A stretch of 64,000 bases of DNA. Origin: Larimichthys crocea (taxonomy: Eukaryota > Chordata > Actinopteri > Sciaenidae). Under the pieces are notes generated by a model, which worked only from the letters and a program-made list of their open reading frames with translations, did no database searches and was not told where the DNA came from. Every line of letters starts with the position of its first letter. Position 1 is the stretch's first letter. Below are positions 1 through 13,100 of the stretch, piece by piece. Location: the NCBI RefSeq assembly GCF_000972845.2, contig NC_040025.1, forward strand, positions 15,936,126-16,000,125, written 5' to 3'. The position numbers and the translations under genes were made by a program.

Positions 1-2289
1 TGCTGTTTCTGTGTAACTCGTATGTTTTGCAGTGTTTTATTGCTTGTAATGTTTTCTGACAACCTTCCCAGAGCAGTCATAATAAATCATTACTATTATT
101 ACCATTGCTGATGCTACTACTACTAATAGAACTTAATATTAAGAAAGAAAGCATGAGGCGAGTATGAGGAACCTTGTGAAACCAATTAAGGATGTTTTGG
201 ACACAAAGAACAATGATAGAAGATCTAAAACATTCTCATTGAGGATAAATGAAAACCAGAATTTGAACATTTTTTAGGAAACACAGCATCTGTCAGCATC
301 CTGCCAAATACTGTGCAGCTAGAAATATTTTTAAAATCAAGATTATTCTCAAAAAATAGCTCCGCTTTCTGCTGCCACCTCGTCTCAGTTCCTGAAATGA
401 AACTAGCGGTGGCACATCAGCTGCAGGGAAGTCCCGTGTGAGATGGCAGAACTGTGCAGCGGCAGCAGCGACAGATTTGGGTGTGCCCCTAAACGTGCCC
501 CTCTCTCCATATGAGATCATATGTTTCAGATCTGTGTTTATGTGTTTGTGGTTCTGGGCGTGTGCCCTGTTTTTCTGAATGTAATGTTTCTCAAGTTGTT
601 TTGGTTATGAGGAGCACCTCAAACCTCAGAACAGGGAGGAGAAGGCACACCTCAACTGGCACCTCAACGGGTACTTTCACCTCTGCAGAGGAGCCCAGAT
701 AGACTACAAACAAAAAATGTAAAAAAAAATAAATAAAAAAAAGTCACTGTAAATACACGCTTTCTTCTTTAGGGCATTAAGCAATATCAAGTCCAATGAA
801 TGTCTAAACCAAGTAAGTGCACTAAGCAATTTTAAAATAACCAACTTATACATGCACTACTTATTCTGAAACTCTATCTAAAATGATGCCCGTGAGGCAT
901 ATTGGCCATGCTTCACTTCAAGTTTTCTCCCATATCTCACACTACGAAGCAGAGCTGCCAACTAATACAGCATGTGGAACTTTTCTTTTGCTCTTCCCAG
1001 ATACCTGTCCATTTAAAGACCTGGAATAACTGCTGCTTATTTTGTCCGTAAATCACAGTAACTGGCCTGATACAGGCAGAGATCTTATCCCCAAATACAC
1101 TGACCCCAATATGTTTCCAGGATAAAGTCAAGCCACCGTAATAAGAAAAACTCTTGTGCCCAACCTCGTTCTCATTATTCCTATGAGCTTCCGATCTTTA
1201 CAGCCACATATGGTCTACAGACGCCTACTGAAATGTTCTTTCATACATTTTTCGATGTGGATTTGCTTGCACATAATCAGGGTGAATGAATGGATAAGCA
1301 GTGAGAGGCACTGTTGCCTTTTTGCAGAAACCTTATATTTCAGGAAGCTTATCTTGATCCTTATCTTGTTTACATTTGATTTATGTTTTGCTTATGAGGC
1401 CACTAGGGCTAATAGAAAGCTCTTAACTGTTTACATAGCAGTACTAAATCAGCAATTGTGTAAAATGAAACAAAAAGGTAAATACAGCCGTATGACGCGG
1501 CAGAATCTATTGGCTGTTAGAGTGACGTGAACTGTGTGAAGTGTGAATTTCAAGTCAGTGTGATGCCATCAAGTTGACTGAGGCCATGCATTTGTGACAG
1601 AATGTGCAGTCAAGTGCATGTTGATGGTCGTGTGTGTGTGTCAGAACGTGGGGCATGCTGTGCTCCTTATTAAATTATGACAGTGAGCTTGAGCGGGGGA
1701 AGGGAGGGGTGGGGGGTTGTGTTTAGGCTATCATATGTGTGTGTGCGCTCATGCAGCACGCACGTCTGCACATGTGAATATGTGCGAGTGCGCTTTTGCC
1801 TGTGTGCATGGATGAGTATGCGTAGGCAGTAGCAGCAAGAAGGTCAGAGGTTACTAGTGTTTGTGTTTCAGTGTCAGTGAAGTGTGCTCCAGGCAGAGAT
1901 TTATGATCATTGTGTCTGGGAGGCTGCAGAGTGGGGGATAATGAAGATAGATCAGGGTGCTATCTCTCTCCCAGGGCACCACTGGAAACATGGCCTATGG
2001 CCTCCTCCGTTCTCGTATCATTAACTTCAGCCTGTGACATCATAACGCACTGCCCTGACATCAATCCTAACACAGTGTGTTCTGACAAAAAGTCGAACGC
2101 ACAGAGGCCATTCCTCAATTGAAGCCATCCGGCAAACACAGTCATTGTTGGGCTACGGCTTTGCTGCTTCTCTGGGTGTGTTTATGAAGATATGAAATAT
2201 TCATGGAAACATCGTACCCGGCCGTGTGTTTCCACTTTGGATTCGACGTATTTGCATTCACGGAGCTATGGAGTAGAGGCCTGGGGCTC

Positions 2290-2580
2290 GCTGGCAGAGG
2301 AAAAGCAGCAAAAGGCAGAAAGGAAAGAGGAAAGGGGGGATGATGGAGGGAGCAAGAGAGGGAGGAAGTGAGGTTAGAGGGGTTAAAGAGAGATGGAGTG
2401 GGGGGGGGAGGTTGGAAGGCAAGAGGGCCTGTGGTACGGGGAATGTGAGAGAAAGGGGTGTGAAATAGAAAGGGGGAGGGAAAGAAAACTGGAGGGTGAG
2501 ATGGAGAGAGGGATGGATTGTAGAGGGAGGGATAGGAGAGGAGGAGGGGGTTGATGGGATTGGTGGTGGGGAGGTGAGAA
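2290..2580 (+). repeat. Purine-rich (G/A) tract
   Basis: About 290 bases are strongly purine-biased on the + strand, with repeated GGGA, GAGAGA and G-run motifs, including a run of nine or so G near 2400. Such tracts can form triplex or G-quadruplex structures. The reverse-strand frame rich in Ser, Pro, Leu and His is an artefact of the composition. Confidence 0.7.
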
Positions 2581-2724
2581 GGGGTGCGCAGGGAGCTGGT
2601 GCCTGTGGCGGCAGGTTTTAATCAGTAATAAGATGCCTGTAATGAGATCACTATTTCCCCACATTCAGATTGATGTCATGTGAAGTTTGGTGCCACACCG
2701 AGACAGGCAAGGGGACGCAGGACG

Positions 2725-2725
<1 letters not shown>

Positions 2726-2771
<46 letters not shown>

Positions 2772-2858
2772 CATATAAGAGTCATTTGCAGAAACACATT
2801 TATGCACACACACATACACACACACACACATACACACACACGCACACAACACACAAAT
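2726..2858 (+). repeat. (AC)n microsatellites
   Basis: A pure AC run of about 20 units (2726-2765) is followed after some 40 bases by a second, interrupted AC tract (about 2805-2858). The frames through it encode only Thr-His or Val-Cys repeats. Confidence 0.95.
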
Positions 2859-4359
2859 ATACACTTGCTTGCACTTTCTTGGTTACAGACTTAAACACAC
2901 ATCCTGTGAAATGAAGGAGCTCATTCATCCACCCTGGCAAAGTGCGCTCATTTAGAGTCCAACCGCCTTGAAGTAAAAACATACACAGAGGAATACTACT
3001 CACAGGAAAATGAGTTACTCATGGCAAAAGAGAAATGTATGTGTTAGGGACCGAAGGGCATATACCACTATGTACTCCTCTAACAAAAACAAATGAGCAC
3101 AAAGCTTGGAACAGAAAGAGAGAGAGCCAAAAGCTTCTTCTTTTTTACTGCAGAAGAAACTAAAAGGAAAAAGAGAAGGGGAGAGGGAGAGAAGGAGAAA
3201 ATAAAAAGAGGAGTGAGCGCTTTCTGTGCATATTTTGGGGTGCATTCAGAGGCTGTCGACACGGCTACCAGCGTGTGTGCCAGCACATGAGCTCTCTGCC
3301 TGTTCCCCAACATGTGTGTCCAATGAAAGGTGAACGGCTCTCCTGTCTATACTTTCCTCAAAAATCAGCCATGATGTCACCATGAACCCATCTTGAACCC
3401 ACCTCTGTCAAAAAGCATTACTCCAGCCCTCCCTCTCTCTGCCTCATTTTCTGTTCCACCTCTCCCTCCTTCACGCTCCATTCCTGACTCTCGAATTTTT
3501 CACTGAGCTCCCATTCTTTTGCTCTTTTTCATATTTCCGTATTCTTCAACATTTCCCCTCTCCCGTCCATGTCTCCTTTTCTCTCTCTTTCCCTCCTCAC
3601 ACAAACTCCTTTTTTTTTTTTGGCAAGCGTGGTCTAATTGAATCACCAAAAAGCGCAGTCGTTTGCCAAAAATGCCAGGATGTTCTGATTATCATAAACT
3701 TTGTTTAAGCTGTGGTTTTTGCAAAGAAAAAAAAAATGCTCTGAGTGCATGAGGGGAAGCCAAAAAAATAAAAGCAGGAAAAAAAAAAGAGGAATAGGGG
3801 AGAATGCAAATGAAAGACGGGAGAGGGAAAGAGAGAGAACACTGGGGAAGAGAGGGGTGGTGGGGGCAGCGAGAAGGCAGCCAGAGAGCCACATATGGAA
3901 GTGATTCTGTAATTACTGCAAATCTGTGAGCTCAAAAGGAAAGGTCTTCTTTTCCATGCCTCCTTCCCTGCACATAAAACTGCCCTTGTGAGAAAGTTGG
4001 GCACTAAATACTGAGCAGGAAACATGAATAAAAAAACATAGTTTTCATTTGCTTTTCTTGCTTTTTGGCAGGAGGGGTTGGTATATAATTATATATATAT
4101 GGTATATGTTTAGTATGTTGAGTTTAAATACAGGTCTTTACTGAAGAAACCTCTGCTAATTCCACACCGTCTACTAATGGAAAATTTTCTGCATTCTTTG
4201 CTCATTTACTTTGCTTTCCGGAGATTAATCAACCGTCCTGGAAGCTCATCTAAAACAAACTAAGAGCTTCAAGCTTTGGAGTAAACTTAAAGTCTCTCAT
4301 CAGCCACACACCTAACTGGCATCATTCACATAGAGCACACATTCAACAAGGGGTGTGAG

Positions 4360-4450
4360 GAGGGTGGGTGGTGGTGGTGGTGGTGTGGGGGGGTGGTTAG
4401 GGGATGGGTGACAGACAGACATACAGACAGACAGACAGGCAGACAGGCAG
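4360..4450 (+). repeat. (GGT)n and (GACA)n simple repeats
   Basis: A short GGT-rich tract is followed by G runs and then by GACA/GGCA tetranucleotide units. Confidence 0.85.
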
Positions 4451-4728
4451 ACGGTGATGAAGACTGCCTTTTAAGCCTCGGGCAAAGCAGTGCTTTGCAG
4501 GTGTGTATGTTGGCAGCAACTTCTGTTCTGCTCAGCCCCCAAACAGTTTGAGCAGCCTCTAATTATCTCGTGCCCTGCCATAACGTGTTCTCATGATGAC
4601 TGCTTGAGCCTTACACACACATATACAGTAAACACACCCAGACTGACGTAGCTTGACCTGAGTTTATTCTTAGACATATCTAATTAATCACGGCATGAGA
4701 TGATTAATGTAAAGTATACAAGTCTTAC

Positions 4729-4828
4729 CTTCTTCGCCTAGAGTAGCCTCGTCTTGAAACGCGAGCGCATTCCCCCAGAAGTTGGAAACATAAATAGTTG
4801 TTGACAAGCGCACGCACGCCGAAGTTTT
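4729..4828 (-). other. Candidate antisense exon (100 nt)
   Basis: On the minus strand a pyrimidine-rich acceptor (TTTGTCTCCTTCACAG) precedes 100 nt that end in a strong donor (GAAG/GTAAGACT). One frame is open for 33 codons plus one base and includes the segment YVSNFWGNALAFQDEA. It begins in phase 0, which matches the end of the second antisense candidate at 7751-7822. I do not recognise the protein. It could equally be a non-coding antisense exon or a chance pairing of splice-like sites. Confidence 0.3.
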
Positions 4829-5135
4829 CTGTGAAGGAGACAAAACAAAGTCAAAGACAGTCTTCAGAGGAAATCCTCTATAATACAGCGCAGCAGCTTG
4901 TAAAGATTAGGCCATTTGGTCTTTCGCTTCAGAGATCATTTCAGTCATTTGTCAGATTACCTTCGTTTGTTGCCAATCCGTCACCGTGTCCCGGCAGCTC
5001 AGGGGCGTTGATGGGAGCTACCGTGCGTAACGATTTTTGGCACTGTAACTCCCCCTAGTGACTGCAAGGAGGACTGCAGCCACACATCCCGTCAATGATG
5101 GAACAAACAAACACTGCAGTGAGAAAATAACTAAA

Positions 5136-5146
5136 TAAGTAGGTCA
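5136..5146 (+). promoter_or_regulatory. ROR/Rev-erb element (RORE) match
   Basis: TAAGTAGGTCA matches the 11-base consensus WAWNTRGGTCA at every position and lies about 2 kb upstream of the Rev-erb start codon. Rev-erb genes are known to be controlled through such sites, including by their own product. By base composition about one perfect match per 64 kb is expected by chance, so the position is suggestive only. Confidence 0.35.
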
Positions 5147-6779
5147 TGGTGGATGTAATAAAGTAAATAGTCAGTGTGCTATTTGTCTGTAATTACATTA
5201 TTTTAGGGTTTGTCAGTTCATAAAAAGTTACCAGAAAGGGAACTGAAGGAAATATTGTTGAGTTAACGAGTCATTAACGAAATCAATTACTAGATGGGTA
5301 TATCAATGGATCTAATGGGCTTTCATAATAATACAAAGCAGTCTTTTTAATATAGCCTTGTAATAAAAAATAAAACTGAAGCAAACTTTTGCACCATGTA
5401 CCACCTCAGAAAATATTCGTCTCTCTAAGTACCATAATTCTGACAGACATTAAAATAGAGCAGTCTAGGCCGACCCTGATTAACTATGGATATTTTACAC
5501 ATGAGGCAGGTTTATTTAAGAAGATTAATTATTGGTACGCTTATTTGAGTTTGAATTGGTGTTGAAGTAGTATATTTCTGATCTGCACGTCTCTTACTAA
5601 TATTTCCTGTTTGGAGAAGTGACTGCCGAGCTTTTGAAATGTTCATTTAACCTCCATTCACTGTGTTACCGCCACATTTTAGTACCACCAGTGGTACTTG
5701 TGCCACAGTTTGAGAAACTGCATTAAAGGTTTCTATTACCATTTCAGGTTATTATTTAAAACTAAAATAATTTATCTGTTTTGGAAAGGAAGTGAATGAA
5801 ATCTCTACAGCATGTTTATGACAGAGACGAAATTTGATTTTTAAAAGCTGAAATTCACCTTTAAAGTGTCGCCAACTCTTTGTCATTGAGACTTCTGCAA
5901 GAACGTCATGTTTAGAGAGAATCCTCTACCCTGTGTCAGTGCAATGAACCGCCACTGAGGGGCGCTTTCTACAAGCTTTGTACAGTTTGTCCTGCATACT
6001 CAGAGACATACAGAAGTGTGCTGCTGATTGATTGTCATGAACTTATTCTTGCGCTAAACTTACTAAAATTAGGAGTAAAATGAAAACTATGAAAGTTTAC
6101 TTCACCCTCAAGCGCACAAAGCGAGCCTAGTTGTTTTTTATTTGTTGTTTTCAATAATCAAATGTGCAGCAATAATCAAATATATGTTTTACACTTTTTA
6201 ACAATCGAAATTTGAAGTTGCGTTTTTGCTTTTTCTCTCCAACAGCGTGTTATTGGTGTGTCATAAGTCCGGCAGCACATCCACAGTTTCCTTTGGCACA
6301 TGTGCTTTGAACTTGGCGTGCTTGTTGTTTGGCATGTTTCTGTGTTTACCATCCGTTTACAGCCCTGGCTTGTCAGAGAACAAGCAGTCACGGTGAGCCA
6401 CGCCTATTGTCCATGTGCCTCATTCTCCAATCTCTCCATCCCTCTGTACCACGCGCTCCGTGTTTTGCATAAAATGTGTATCAGTAGGGCAGCGCTCTCT
6501 CCTGCACATGCAGAGCGCACATGTAGCGTGGCTTTACAGAACACATACCACGGTCGAATAAGCGCATCAAACTCCCCTCAGCCCCAGATCCCCGCCAATG
6601 AAAATGCACAAAAGCGTGAAGGAGAGAGAGGGAGAGAAAGGACTGCGCGAGATACAAAGAGTGAGCCAAATCCCACGCAAACAGACACAACACAAGTTGA
6701 GCGAACGGAAAGGCGGTCACATTTCCTACTCACCTGCAAACGTGATTGATGTTTCTGTTTGTATCAGTGGGTGTGTGTG

Positions 6780-7178
6780 TCATGCCTGACACCCCTCTCG
6801 CGGATATGCTGACTGTACTTTCTTAGAATTCATGAGAAGCGTTTAATCTTTCGCCCGAGCAACGTCACACGCGCTCGAACCAAGGCGCAGTATCCAGATC
6901 GCAGAAAGCATCCAGGTATCTTCGAGGAGACCTGCTTGTCTTAAGTCACCTCTGTCAGCGCAGACCTGAGCACCGCGAGAGACATCGGTACAGTTTTCTG
7001 GGAAAACTTAACGCGCACTGGACACATTTCCATCACTGCGCTCCATGGAGCAGATGTTTTACGCAGAGCTGTTTCTTGACTTTCTCACCTGTCTTCAAAA
7101 GACTTTTGCTTCAGTCTAGTGACAACCACGGACGAATATCTTCAAGTCTGATTAAAGTCATCCACATCAACAAGAGAC
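6780..7178 (+). promoter_or_regulatory. nr1d4: nr1d4 promoter and 5'UTR region
   Basis: The 400 bases before the start codon contain more CpG than the surroundings, including CGCGG, a half CRE (CGTCA near 6873) and several CGCG-type clusters, as expected for a promoter and first exon. No clear TATA box is placed at a defined distance, so the transcription start cannot be fixed. A minus-strand donor-like site (TTTGCAG/GTGAGTAGG, exon side starting at 6734) just upstream would fit a divergent transcript from the same promoter. Confidence 0.5.
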
Positions 7179-10100
7179 ATGGATAACAGCCCTGGTAAGA
7201 CTGACTTTAACATTGATCGTTTGATCGTTGTATATTATGACATAATATTTGATTAACGGCTGTTTAGTTCATTTATTTTTAATAGTTTAGCTCTGTCTGA
7301 CTACTACTAAATGTAATACATCTTTCAGTATCAGAACGCAAAGTTGCATTTCTGCTACTCATCCTTTAAATTATGTTTTAATATTTAAAACACTCAACTA
7401 TGTGTGCAATCTAATGTGTGAGCTCCTATCACATGCATCAATCAGGTGCACGATTTTTTTTTTACATGCAACTGTTTGACTTTTGGATTGGTAGTTTGTT
7501 TATGACAATTTGACTCATGCACGAGTTCATTCTTTGCGCATCCAGTCACCTCTACTTGTTCTACTAAGTTCACTTAAAAGTACAATGCAATGTTGGGACT
7601 TTTGTGCAAACTTGTCAGAAAGTTGCTGCGCTGCGTTCAAATGTCAGATCGCAGCTCCTGAGCTGCAGCAGCTCTACTGACGGCGATCCGCGCCATATGG
7701 TCGTATTGAGGCTGGTCACTTCCTGCTTCTCCCCATGAAAACAAACTCACGTGGAGCTTGAGTACACCGTCATTGTAATCATTATCTGTCAGAGCCAAAA
7801 GGTTCAACTGCACACTTGTCACCTGAAGGGGAAAAAACAAAGAAACGTTGGCGTGTAAGGCTGTTTCTATGATCAAGGCCATCGCTTTAAGTGCCTGCAG
7901 TATAAAAAAACTGATAACCGCCCGACTTCCATCCGTTAAGTGGTATTAGGTAGGAGGTCAGCCAAAGGTCCACATGTTTTCTGTTTTCTTCTCCTTACTG
8001 GCTGTGAATCATTTACGAACAGAGTCGGTCACGTTCCAGCACAGGTGATGGGCGCAGCCTGTGCTCCAACATGTTACTCTAACCTGGTAACATTAAAAGC
8101 AGTCACTGGGTTATGACTTCCCATTTATTTTGATAAAGTAGGGCAGTGTTTGAGTAATCCTAGATAATAGCTGTAGTATTAGTCAGAAGATAAAGCTGCA
8201 TGCTGGGCTTTTCTGTAGGTGTTGATGTTTGTTGAGGACAATTTCAACTCTTTATTTGTTTATTTATATATTCTAAAGTTGATATGTTTGTTTGTTTCTC
8301 ATTTAAATGACATAATATATTTGAACTTATACACAAGTATTTTGCAATGTTGTCTTTCTCTCATCTATCTGAATGTAAGTGACCACCTTGAACCGGGTTC
8401 ACTGACCTTTAACGTTTCAGTCACGTTATTGGAATGCACATGACTTCATTTCACTCATGAGTTCAGTGCAGTGATTCAAACAAAGCTCGTAAACATCATC
8501 ATAACCTGGCAAAAATATGGCTGCAGTGGTGGGCTGTACGGCTCATAAAGTCCAGCATATAAATGTGTGTGTAGTGTGTAGTGTGTGGTGTGTGTGTATG
8601 TGTGTTGACACAGAGCCCCTATTTCAGCTGCAGAGATGAGTGGGTTGTGTGGTCAAGGGGGTTGCATGTAAATGCAGAATTCACCCAAAAGACAACTGTG
8701 TTAGTTTATTAATATAATGACATGCCTATACAAAATAGTAAAAGTAACTGGTGTTTAACAGTACATCTTCATTATACAAATAGTTTCATATGCTTTTCAG
8801 AATTAAAAATAAATATTTTCATCATTGTACCTCCTCATGTTATGGGTTAACTGTAGTGGGAGTCACCTGTATTATAGTATTTAGTTTTTCTTTACACCAG
8901 TTATAATTTCCCCAGTTTCACTCCAACTAGACTAGACTACACTGACTCTCTCCAGTGTTCACTGCATAGCTTCATGTTCTCACCCACTACCTCCTCTGAC
9001 ACGCCCCTGGTGGAGGTTTTCTGCATTATTCTGTGCGTGTTTGAATCAGCCAGACTTTTAAAACTCCAAATTAAGTTTCATGCGGTTGACAAAAAACATT
9101 CAAAGTTCATTAGTAGGGGTCTTTTTTTTTTGTTGTTGCCAACATTAGAGCTCCATAAAGTCAACCATAATAAAATATGTGCTAGCAAGAAAACCACATT
9201 AGTTTAAAGAGATAATAAAATCCACATCCATTTCAAGTTAAAAGTCATTTTAGATCAAAAACTCAACCCAAAATAAACGGGCAATGAAAATCTATATATA
9301 AAAAATGTACCCCAAACCAGACCTGTGAGTCCATAGAAATATCTTTTTCATGACATGCAATTCAGAGCTTACTGACATCATTCAGTGTCTGAATGGAAGA
9401 AACTGACCCACACCTGAACCCATTCTCCCCTATTCGAATAGAAAAACTATATACAAAACTATATAACAACTACATTGTAACGTTGTTTAATGTGATTTTA
9501 TAATATAGGTTAATCATATTACACACATTGCTCACTATCCAAACTTCTGCACGTACTGATACATCACTGGTTCCAAACTGGGTGTGCAGCCTGGCTGACG
9601 GTGCAGGCGGTGCTGCTTCAGCTGCAGCTGCTGGTGCACAGTCAGACCACCCCGCCGCATAACATGCTGCTCTATTTAATTTGACTCTTCAATTAGACGC
9701 CCCTGGCGGACTGTAGCAGCACTGGCCCATGGCTGGAGCGCAGCTTCATGTCTTCTCAGTGGAAGCTCCGTCAAAAGCCTCCTCACGTGGCTTCACAAGC
9801 AGAGCCGCGTGCGACGCGTGAGACGTTTTCCCCCGGTCCCTCCTCCCTCCTCCCGCCGCTTCCCGAGCTCTCACGGACGCTTCTGTGTTGGATGCCGCCC
9901 GCGGTGATGGTGAGGGAGAGTTTGGTCAGTGGGTCAGCGATTCCATGTATTAACTTTTTTTCCTCCTATCACGTTTCCTCGCCTCATGCGCCTCTTGCTC
10001 GCACTGAGAAGCATTTCCCCGCCTCTCTCTCTCATTTGACTCACAGTCAGTGTTTGGTAGAGGGCTGACTCGATCTTGACTGTGCAACATCTGTCCCTCA

Positions 10101-13100
10101 GCGGTTCAGGGCACACATCCACTTTAAAAAGGAGTGTGTTTAAGCTGGAACGTGACTGTGCTCTTAAAACATAACATCTCTGTTCTCATCCGCTTTCCAA
10201 AAAGGACACTGAAACAGATAGCGGGATTAAAAGACACAGAGAAGCTCCATCTCTGTTTCTGATCAAACTGGAACAACCCTGAAACGGATGTTTTGTAAAT
10301 CTGTGCCAGACGTGAAAAAAAAAAATAGCCACAAAATATAACAAACAAACGGAAAAGTCATTTCATGAAAGATTACATATCTGGTGTTTATAAATTATAG
10401 CAATAGTCAAGATAATCAGCACAGTTCCTCTTTAAATAATAAAAACTGCATAAGCTTGTGTGTGTGTGATGCAGCACCAGTTTGGAGAGGTGCTAGAGGC
10501 ACATAGACACAGTTTTATCAAGTTCCTGTGATATTGACCTACTTACAAAAAAAAAAACTCAGTTAATGAAGTCTGTTGCAAACACCCAAGTAGTGGGTTG
10601 AACATGTTCAAGAGGCACACAATAATAAATTATTGGACATTGTTCACATTTTCTATTGCAGCATAATAAACACTGCATTGCTCCAAGGAAACAAACCTTA
10701 TAGCACGTTTATAAACGGCACCACAAGGGCAAACACACATTATGGCCGCCTGTCTGTGGTCCTCTATCCATGTCCTGCGTTATAAGGTGAACAGGTGAAA
10801 GGAAGAGATAAAGGACAAGAGAGGAGCTGTTCTGCCTCACGTTTCTCTGCCTGCCTTCAGTCCCAGGCAGATTAGTGCTCACATGGGTAGGTAAGGGTAA
10901 GTTTAAGATGGTTGTTGAGGAAGGAATAAAATAGATAAAACAGCTCAGTTTAGAAGTCGATTGATATTAAAGGATAAAAACAGAATAAAAACAGCAATGC
11001 TGCCTATCACATAAGCTGATGGCAGCCTGTTTGGATCCCAAAACTTCCATCATTGTTTGCATCGCATGTTCTTCCATGCTGAGAACTGATGAGAGCTAAA
11101 GCCTTCTTTGACACCATAAGAATAAACTGTATCTTGTGCAAAACACTGCATGGAGTCTGCAATGTTTCTACATTAACCTTTCGACACTGCAGGTGATAGT
11201 TTATTAGTATCCGGCCATCACTACTCGAAGGCGGGCTGTAAAATGGATTGTTAATTGACAGTGTTTACAGCTCAGTGGTTCTCAGGGTCATTCATAAATA
11301 CTTGCTGTACATGTGAGTCTTCAGGTGGACATGCAATGTGTTTGGGCGGAGTTGGGGGGGGGGGGCACCGTCTGTCTGCATGTAAGCTCAGGAAGAGGTG
11401 AGGCTCAGACCTGCATCTCCTGGGTCTGTCTATGGCTCTGGCATGAGTCAACAAAACACCAACACGTGCACCAACATGTGCTTGTTGAGGGATTATCATA
11501 ACATAAGAGCTAAAACAAATACCCTGTGTAGCCAACATGCAACAACACAGGGATGGGCCTACTGCACTCATGATTTCCATAAGGTTGAGATGGTGCCATG
11601 ACATAGGTTTGGATGTTGGAAATGTCTCAGTTGCATGTGTAAACTAATCATGAATTTAGTGTTAATTAGTTATTTTTAATATTTAAATTAATTTTTATAT
11701 ATATTCTCATTCTGGGCCTCTCTCTGCTGGACTCTAGTGTGCACTGAGTTGTTAGTACATCCTTGCAGCAGTCCAGGCCATACAGTTTTCCTTTTGCGAA
11801 AACGTGACTCACATTCTCCGACTGTTGGTGGCGCATGAGCAGCAGAGGCTGAGACTCGGTGCCACCTCACACCCGTGGAGCTTTCCAATCATGTTTGTAA
11901 ACACAGATCTGACTTCGGCATGTTGTATATTTCTACACGGGACTGCGGATTTGGTTCGGGCAGTAACCGTGTCAGGAGTCCATGCATGTGAGGCGGCGGT
12001 CAGGTGTCGTGCTGTTAGCAGGCGCTGGGCACGGTGCCAGGGGAGCGAGGCTATTATTGGAGCGGAGGAGGCAGCAGACCCCGCAGACACGTGAGGCCGT
12101 GTCTCAGCTCATCCACAACGCATGACTAGAAGTGAGAGAGGGAGAGAGAGAGAGGAGGAGGGGGGGTGTTGAAGCGCAACTTCAGAAACAACCGGAGCTG
12201 AACGGCGAAAAACATTCAACATATTTGCATGGTGGCAAATAAATACTGCATTAGCGTGACGCGAGAATTATCTACAAGAAGTGCCGCTTCCAGTGGAAGT
12301 CTGCCTGCCTTGTTGCTGTGCTACCAGCAGTATTTTTAGCGCCCACTCTGTCCGCTTGAGCGCACCATTACGCATAAGATGAGGCAACGACGCTGCACAT
12401 TCTCAGAGCTGCTGGCCAGAGGTCGTGCAACATAACATTACATCACATCCAAAGTAGTAGAGTAGCAGCAAAGAAATATGGATGGCCAACTTAAAGTTAT
12501 GACACCACTTATAACAACTTACCATGTGGCATAAAGAACAATATCGCCACTTCTTATTAATATCTGAGTAGATGCTGGAATTATGAGCTTGAACTTGAAC
12601 CACTCTCAGCTCAGAGATCTCATGTCCTGTCCTTCCCTTGTCTGCAGGAGGTGGAGTCATCCTGTATGCAGGCTCCTCTGGCAGTTCCAGCCCCAGTCCT
12701 GGCAGCCCCTCCAGCGGGTACCAGACACAGTCACCTTCCTCACACTCCCAGCCCTCATCTCCAGAAGAGGTTACCTTCACAGAGATCGGGGCGCTAAAAC
12801 AGAGGGCAGGTGGGTGCAGCACCCCATCCTCCAAACTGGTGTTCCAGTTCCCAGAAGTCTACAGTGGCCCATCAGCAGCAGCTACTCCACAACATACCTA
12901 TGCACACCCCATTGCAGGAAAGAGGCCATGCGGGTTCCCAGGAACTTTCACAAGTAAGCATTTCCTCACTGTCAATATGCATAAAGATTTATGTCTTGAT
13001 CTACATTTTTGCAGTTTATCTAATCATCTGTTTATCCTTCCTCAGAGACAGGTGGAATGGTCCTGCTTTGCAAAGTCTGTGGGGACATTGCATCTGGTTT

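Larger units (their letters stand above)
1..4728. other. Upstream intergenic DNA, no supported gene
   Basis: No exon with both convincing splice sites and protein-like content was found here. The stretch holds simple repeats: a purine-rich block (about 2290-2580), AC tracts (2726-2858) and GGT/GACA tracts (about 4360-4445). Open frames over these blocks are by-products of the repeats. The first 130 bases are AT-rich with an AATAAA-like sequence near 80 and could be the tail of a gene to the left, but nothing proves it. Confidence 0.5.
7195..12647 (+). other. nr1d4: nr1d4 intron 1 (5.4 kb)
   Basis: The intron separates a 16-nt coding exon from exon 2. It carries four perfect CACGTG E-boxes (7748, 9784, 11463, 12088), a candidate antisense exon (7751-7822) and two CpG-richer blocks (about 9600-10060 and 11800-12380) that could be alternative promoters or enhancers. 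A GT-rich patch lies near 8560-8605 and poly-A/T runs are scattered. No same-strand coding exon was found. Confidence 0.75.

Noticed and set aside
937..1131. Minus-strand frame with protein-like text (SWKHIGVSVFGDKI)
   Set aside because: There is no ATG and no acceptor with a pyrimidine tract upstream, and I recognise no homologous family. About 88 open codons are expected by chance somewhere in the window.
2651..2914. Open frames over the AC microsatellite
   Set aside because: They encode only Thr-His or Val-Cys repeats and arise from the simple repeat.
5951..5964. CTCF-like string CCACTGAGGGGCGC
   Set aside because: Two core positions are wrong, so it is not reported as a site.
9748..10068. 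106-codon plus-strand frame in nr1d4 intron 1
   Set aside because: There is no family resemblance and no donor in phase with exon 2; it is explained by higher GC content lowering stop frequency.
12403..12834. 143-codon minus-strand frame
   Set aside because: It mostly overlaps nr1d4 exon 2 on the opposite strand and is a shadow of its Ser/Pro-rich coding; no good acceptor was seen.
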